The notes beneath the pieces are model-generated. The model searched no databases. It was not told the DNA's origin and saw only the letters and a program-made list of their open reading frames with translations. From Chryseobacterium gwangjuense (GTDB taxonomy: Bacteria > Bacteroidota > Bacteroidia > Flavobacteriales > Weeksellaceae), in NCBI RefSeq assembly GCF_021311115.1, contig NZ_JAJTNP010000003.1, forward strand, positions 369,732-433,731: DNA of 64,000 nt. The letters are read 5' to 3'. Positions 60,041-64,000 of this stretch are shown here, one piece after another (position 1 is the first letter of the stretch; every line of letters begins with the position of its first letter). Position numbers and translations under genes: made by a program.

Positions 60041-61207
60041 TTGAAGAATTTTTATACTTATTTTTTAGTTTTATTATCAATCTTCTGCAGTGCTCAAGAA
60101 GCAGATTCTATAAAAAGCAATACATCCTGGGCTATTTCCGGAGGCGCGGAATATGGAACGGTTTTGCCTACTAACTTTCATTTGAAAAGTTATCCAAACA
60201 GAGATTATACTGGCTACTCATTCCAGTTTTTAAAGCAAGCAACGGGAAAAAAAGATTGGGAAAAGTTGTATAACTACCCTCAATATGGTATTGGTTTCTT
60301 TGCTTTCGACTTTCTTGAGAATAAACAAATGGGAAGTCCTTTTGCTGTTTATGGAATATATAATACCAAAATTAAACAATGGGGAAATCTTAAATGGTAT
60401 CATAATATCAATTTTGGTATTTCTTTTAATTCAAACCCTTTTGATCTGGATAATGGATATTATAATACTTCAGTAGGTTCAAAAACTAATATGTTTATTA
60501 GCGTAGGAACCGGTTTGTATTATGAAATGGGGAAACATTTTGATTTGGGATTGAATCTTAAATTTAATCATCTTTCAAATGGATCACTAAAAATCCCGAA
60601 TAAAGGATTGAATAGTATTGCACCTCAGTTGAGTCTGGTATATTATCCGGAAAGAGCAGTCATTAAAAGAGACGATTCAATTACTACAAGTGGCAAAAAA
60701 TATAATACATTAGAGTTTTCGGTATTTGCAGGGAGAAAAGATGCTTTTTATAAAGGTGAAAGAAGGGATGAAATAAAATTGTATGACGGATTTGATTACT
60801 CAATATATGGAGCAGAAGCTTTCTATTTACGTCAGTATTCTGCTAAATCGGCTTATGGAATAGGGATAGGAATAACTAAGGATGAAGAATATAATCATAC
60901 CATGTATATTTCAGACAGTACATTGTATCAAAAAAAACGTTTTTCTCATGATCAGCTTTTGTTTAGTGTTATTCCTACCTATCGTTTGATGATTGGTAAT
61001 TTATATGTGAATGTGGGAGCAGGATATTATGCTTTCAAAAAAACAACAAAATATGATAAAACCGCTTTCTTTCAAAGAATAGGTTTACAATATCAGGTTA
61101 CAGATCGTTTATTTGCCTCATTCGGAATCAATGCTTATGATTTCCATGTTGCGAATTATCTGGAATGGAAACTAGGCTATACTTTCTCCAAGAAAGTCAG
61201 AAAATAG
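60041..61207 (+). CDS. Acyloxyacyl hydrolase/PagL-like outer-membrane protein
   Basis: 388 residues from a TTG start (60041); a signal peptide follows ('FLVLLSIFCSAQEADS'). The rest is rich in aromatic, amphipathic beta-strands, ending in a C-terminal strand typical of a beta-barrel. 'FDLGLNLKFNHLSNGSLK' carries the conserved H-x-S-N motif of PagL-type lipid A 3-O-deacylases. It probably removes an acyl chain from lipid A in the outer membrane. The TAAATTTG box at 60007-60014 lies 27 bp upstream. The length exceeds PagL of Pseudomonas, which fits the longer Bacteroidota form. Confidence 0.8.
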   Translation: MKNFYTYFLVLLSIFCSAQEADSIKSNTSWAISGGAEYGTVLPTNFHLKSYPNRDYTGYSFQFLKQATGKKDWEKLYNYPQYGIGFFAFDFLENKQMGSPFAVYGIYNTKIKQWGNLKWYHNINFGISFNSNPFDLDNGYYNTSVGSKTNMFISVGTGLYYEMGKHFDLGLNLKFNHLSNGSLKIPNKGLNSIAPQLSLVYYPERAVIKRDDSITTSGKKYNTLEFSVFAGRKDAFYKGERRDEIKLYDGFDYSIYGAEAFYLRQYSAKSAYGIGIGITKDEEYNHTMYISDSTLYQKKRFSHDQLLFSVIPTYRLMIGNLYVNVGAGYYAFKKTTKYDKTAFFQRIGLQYQVTDRLFASFGINAYDFHVANYLEWKLGYTFSKKVRK

Positions 61208-61311
61208 AAGCCTGAATGCTTTTAAGCTGTAGAAATTGTATGGAAGAAGTTTTTTTGACCAAACGAAAACCTTTTTGGGACTCAATTTTCGGTTTTATCC
61301 AAATAATACAT

Positions 61312-61319
61312 TAAATTTG
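61312..61319 (+). promoter_or_regulatory. -7 box upstream of pnp
   Basis: TAAATTTG matches TAnnTTTG. The -33 position is not TTG, and the start codon is at 61386, giving a leader of about 60 nt. Confidence 0.4.
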
Positions 61320-61385
61320 CAAACGAAAATTTAAAGAGTTTAAATAATAATCGTACTCAATACGGAGTACAATAGACGAAAATTT

Positions 61386-63575
61386 ATGAGTATACCTCAA
61401 GCGTTTACAGAAACGATTACTCTTGCAGACGGAAGAGAAATCACACTAGAAACAGGGAAGTTGGCAAAACAGGCTGATGGATCTGTGGTAGTAAAAATGG
61501 GCGGAACAATGCTATTAGCAACTGTTGTAGCCAATAAAGAAGCAAATCCGGGAGTGGATTTTTTACCATTAACGGTAGATTACAGAGAGAAATTTTATGC
61601 GGGAGGTAGAATCCCTGGAAATTTCTTCCGTAGAGAAGCGAGACCTTCTGATCAGGAAATTTTAACAATGCGTTTGGTAGACAGAGTTCTACGTCCGCTT
61701 TTCCCTGAAGATTTCCATGCGGAAGTTCAGGTAATGATTTCATTGATTTCTTACGATGGGCAAACAATTCCTGATGATTTAGCAGGTTTAGCAGCTTCTG
61801 CAGCAATCGCTATTACGGATATTCCTTTCAACGGACCAATGTCTGAAGTAAGAGTGGTGAGATTCAACGGAGAGTTGGCGATCAATCCAAGCTATGAGCA
61901 ATTAAAAGATTCTGAACTTGATATTATGGTTGGAGCTACTAAAGACTCAATCGTAATGGTAGAAGGAGAGATGAAAGAAATTTCTGAGCAGGAAATGCTG
62001 GAAGCTATCATTTTTGCTCATGCTGAAATCAAAAAACAAATCGAAGCTCAGGAAAGATTAGCTGAAAAAGTAGGAAAAGCTTTCCCTAAAAGAGAATATT
62101 CTCACGAAAATCATGACGAAGAAATTCGTGAAAAAGTTTGGAAAGAGACTTATGATAAAGTATACGAAGTTGCAAGAACTCCATCTGGAAAAGAAGAAAG
62201 AGGAGAAAAATTCAAAGCGGTTCGTGAAGAGTTTTTAGCTCAATATGCTGATAATGAAGAGGAATTAGAAAGAGTAACTCCTTTCGTAAAAGTATATTAT
62301 CATGATGTAGAAAAAGAAGCAATGCGTCAGATGATTCTTGAAGATAATATTCGTCTAGATGGTCGTGATCCTCAAACGATTCGTCCAATCTGGTCAGAAA
62401 TTGACTATCTTCCGGGAGCTCACGGTTCTGCAATCTTTACAAGAGGTGAAACTCAGTCTTTAACGGCTGTAACACTAGGTTCTGTAAAAGATGCGAACAT
62501 GGTAGACAGCGTAATCACTCAACACGACGAAAAATTCTTCTTACATTATAACTTCCCTCCATTCTCAACAGGTGAAGCAAGACCTTTAAGAGGAACTTCA
62601 AGAAGAGAAGTCGGACACGGAAACTTAGCTCAGAGAGCTTTACAGGCAGTAATTCCTGCAGAAAATCCATATACGATCAGAATTGTTTCTGACATTTTAG
62701 AATCAAACGGTTCGTCTTCAATGGCAACAGTTTGTGCAGGAACATTAGCATTAATGGATGCAGGTGTACAAATTACTAAGCCGGTTTCAGGTATTGCAAT
62801 GGGATTGATCACTGATGTAAAATCAGGAAAATTCACGGTACTTTCTGATATCTTAGGAGATGAAGATCACCTTGGAGATATGGACTTTAAAGTAACAGGA
62901 ACTGCAGACGGTATCACGGCTTGTCAGATGGATATCAAAATCCAGGGACTTTCTATGGACATCATGGAAAAAGCTTTGATGCAGGCAAGAGACGGAAGAT
63001 TACATATCTTAAATAAAATCACGGAAACGATTTCTGAACCAAGAGAAGATGTGAAACCTCACGCTCCGAAAATGGTTGTAATGGAGATTCCTAAAGATTT
63101 CATTGGTGCTGTAATCGGACCTGGTGGAAAAATTATTCAGCAAATGCAAAAAGATACAGATACTGTTATTGCAATTGAAGAACAAGGTGAAATCGGACGT
63201 ATTGAAATTGCCGGAACAGACAGAGAGAAAATTAACGCTGCTGTTGCTAGAATCAATGAAATTACTTTCGTACCGGTTGTAGGTGAAGTTTACAAAGGTA
63301 AAGTTGTGAAAGTAATGGATTTCGGAGCTTTCGTAGCCATTGCTAAAGGTACTGAAGGTCTTCTTCATATCTCGGAAATCGAGTGGAAGCGTTTAGACAA
63401 GGTTCCTTATGCTGAAGGTGATGAAGTTGAGGTGAAATTCATGGGGTATGATGATCGTAAGAAAATGAAACTTTCAAGAAAAGTTCTTTTACCAAGACCT
63501 CCAAAACCGGAAGGGAAACCAAAACAAGAAGTACAAGCTCAGGCAGAAGGTGAAAAACCTGCTGAACAAGCTTAA
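61386..63575 (+). CDS. pnp: Polyribonucleotide nucleotidyltransferase (PNPase)
   Basis: 729 residues. Two RNase PH cores: the first with '[20 protein letters not shown]' and '[20 protein letters not shown]', the second with '[19 protein letters not shown]' and '[19 protein letters not shown]'. The helical linker lies between them. C-terminal KH ('[17 protein letters not shown]') and S1 ('[20 protein letters not shown]') domains bind RNA. A short lysine/glutamate-rich tail follows. It degrades RNA phosphorolytically from the 3' end. Terminator at 63585-63613. Confidence 0.97.
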   Translation: MSIPQAFTETITLADGREITLETGKLAKQADGSVVVKMGGTMLLATVVANKEANPGVDFLPLTVDYREKFYAGGRIPGNFFRREARPSDQEILTMRLVDRVLRPLFPEDFHAEVQVMISLISYDGQTIPDDLAGLAASAAIAITDIPFNGPMSEVRVVRFNGELAINPSYEQLKDSELDIMVGATKDSIVMVEGEMKEISEQEMLEAIIFAHAEIKKQIEAQERLAEKVGKAFPKREYSHENHDEEIREKVWKETYDKVYEVARTPSGKEERGEKFKAVREEFLAQYADNEEELERVTPFVKVYYHDVEKEAMRQMILEDNIRLDGRDPQTIRPIWSEIDYLPGAHGSAIFTRGETQSLTAVTLGSVKDANMVDSVITQHDEKFFLHYNFPPFSTGEARPLRGTSRREVGHGNLAQRALQAVIPAENPYTIRIVSDILESNGSSSMATVCAGTLALMDAGVQITKPVSGIAMGLITDVKSGKFTVLSDILGDEDHLGDMDFKVTGTADGITACQMDIKIQGLSMDIMEKALMQARDGRLHILNKITETISEPREDVKPHAPKMVVMEIPKDFIGAVIGPGGKIIQQMQKDTDTVIAIEEQGEIGRIEIAGTDREKINAAVARINEITFVPVVGEVYKGKVVKVMDFGAFVAIAKGTEGLLHISEIEWKRLDKVPYAEGDEVEVKFMGYDDRKKMKLSRKVLLPRPPKPEGKPKQEVQAQAEGEKPAEQA

Positions 63576-63584
63576 TAAAATAGA

Positions 63585-63613
63585 AACCATCGGAATTTCC
63601 GGTGGTTTTTTGT
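63585..63613 (+). terminator. Rho-independent terminator after pnp
   Basis: AAACCATCGGAA/TTCCGGTGGTTT stem with a T run. Confidence 0.85.
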
Positions 63614-63665
63614 TTTTATCTTATTGATATTTTGATTATTTGATACCTGTTAATTTCATTTTTCG

Positions 63666-63918
63666 TATATTTGTAGCTCCATCAGTAAAAATTCTTTATC
63701 TTTAAAGTAGGAAAAAGAATTTAGATATTCATTTTTTTCTTCTTTTCATTTTTTACTGCCGTTTAAAATTGTAAAGCGGCAATTTGGATCATCAATTACT
63801 GAAAAGTTCATAAAGGAGCTTAGATGTTTCTCTTTGAGAAATAGGATGGTGTGGAATTAGTTTATTTTATATTTAAGCTAATGAATAGTACTCGATAATT
63901 TTAATTTTATAATAATAT
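63666..63918 (+). promoter_or_regulatory. Long 5' leader of the cold-shock-type gene
   Basis: A TATATTTG box at 63666-63673 starts a transcript near 63678, about 240 nt before the ATG. The leader contains TGCCG-x-CGGCA (63758-63782) with a 15-nt loop and an internal A/T-rich region that could pair further. Long structured leaders are typical of cold-shock genes. The rest of the 343-bp gap before the gene holds nothing else I recognise. Confidence 0.5.
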
Positions 63919-64000
63919 ATGGCAGATTCTTTCTCTAAAAAAGAAAATTTCAAGAAGAAACAGCAAAAACAAAAAGAAAAAGCTTTACGTCGTGAAGAGC
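63919..64000 (+). CDS. Cold-shock-type/small basic protein (5' end only)
   Basis: The ATG at 63919 begins 'MADSFSKKENFKKKQQKQK', then 'EKALRREE' to the window end. The highly basic N-terminal extension resembles that of Flavobacteriia cold-shock-domain proteins, where the OB-fold begins further on; the domain itself is outside the window. The long leader upstream supports a cold-shock gene. Other basic proteins are possible. Confidence 0.6.
   Translation, partial: MADSFSKKENFKKKQQKQKEKALRREE

Overview
This window reads as chromosome of a low-GC Bacteroidota of the Flavobacteriia, most likely Weeksellaceae (Chryseobacterium or a close relative). The evidence is a GldD-type gliding/T9SS lipoprotein, a T9SS C-terminal sorting domain, orphan T6SS(iii)-type tssB-tssC, Bacteroidota-type mobilization genes, scarce Shine-Dalgarno signals, and many promoters of the form TTG-N19-TAnnTTTG (exact examples at 5234-5263, 27349-27378, 50174-50203 and 59552-59581). 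No genus-specific marker was checked.

Left chromosomal part (1-32.4 kb): a VWA protein and a SIMPL protein; a DoxX-like membrane protein with a small secreted protein; an amidohydrolase; a LytS/LytT-type two-component pair (5268-7850); lipocalin; cinA; tandem M13 metallopeptidases; tssB-tssC; mutY, gldD, a PfkB kinase, a SurA-like isomerase, a nitronate monooxygenase-like enzyme, an alpha/beta hydrolase, an HD hydrolase, a rhodanese, queG; a small XRE-regulator locus; two ferritin-like proteins; a fasciclin protein; and an ECF sigma/anti-sigma pair. Three copies of a direct repeat with exact 21-bp periodicity lie upstream of the genes around the two-component system and look like operators of its LytTR response regulator.

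Integrated element (about 32.40-53.76 kb): a tyrosine-recombinase element inserted in the 3' end of tRNA-Leu(CAA). The tRNA end is duplicated at 32385-32411 and 53745-53770. The backbone runs integrase, unknown gene, excisionase-like HTH, iteron replication initiator with eight iterons, Toprim primase-like protein, a candidate oriT, BtgA-like accessory protein, HUH relaxase, VirD4-like coupling protein, a small membrane protein and a zinc-finger nuclease-like protein. No type IV secretion apparatus is visible, so it looks mobilizable rather than self-transmissible, with a plasmid-like replicon.

The distal part is cargo in two slots. Slot 1 (44.5-49.67 kb) has a RES-domain toxin-like gene and an unknown helical protein, divergent from an 1141-residue HD plus Hsp90-type (GHKL) ATPase. 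Slot 2 (50.2-53.65 kb) has an AAA+ ATPase with a C-terminal HTH and a cytosolic subtilase. Each slot begins after a copy of the same roughly 77-bp repeat and T9SS-gene sequence, and ends at a copy of the att region. The inner att copy (49665-49744) is decayed and is followed by a broken T9SS-gene copy. This is the trace of a second, mostly deleted, related element in tandem, and it marks a defence-type cargo position at the element's right end.

Right chromosomal part (53.76-64 kb): tRNA-Leu, an MBL-fold hydrolase, a conserved unknown protein, a GAF/fRMsr protein, a BtuF-like protein, mgtE, rpsO, a PagL-like deacylase, pnp, and the start of a cold-shock-type gene with a long structured leader.
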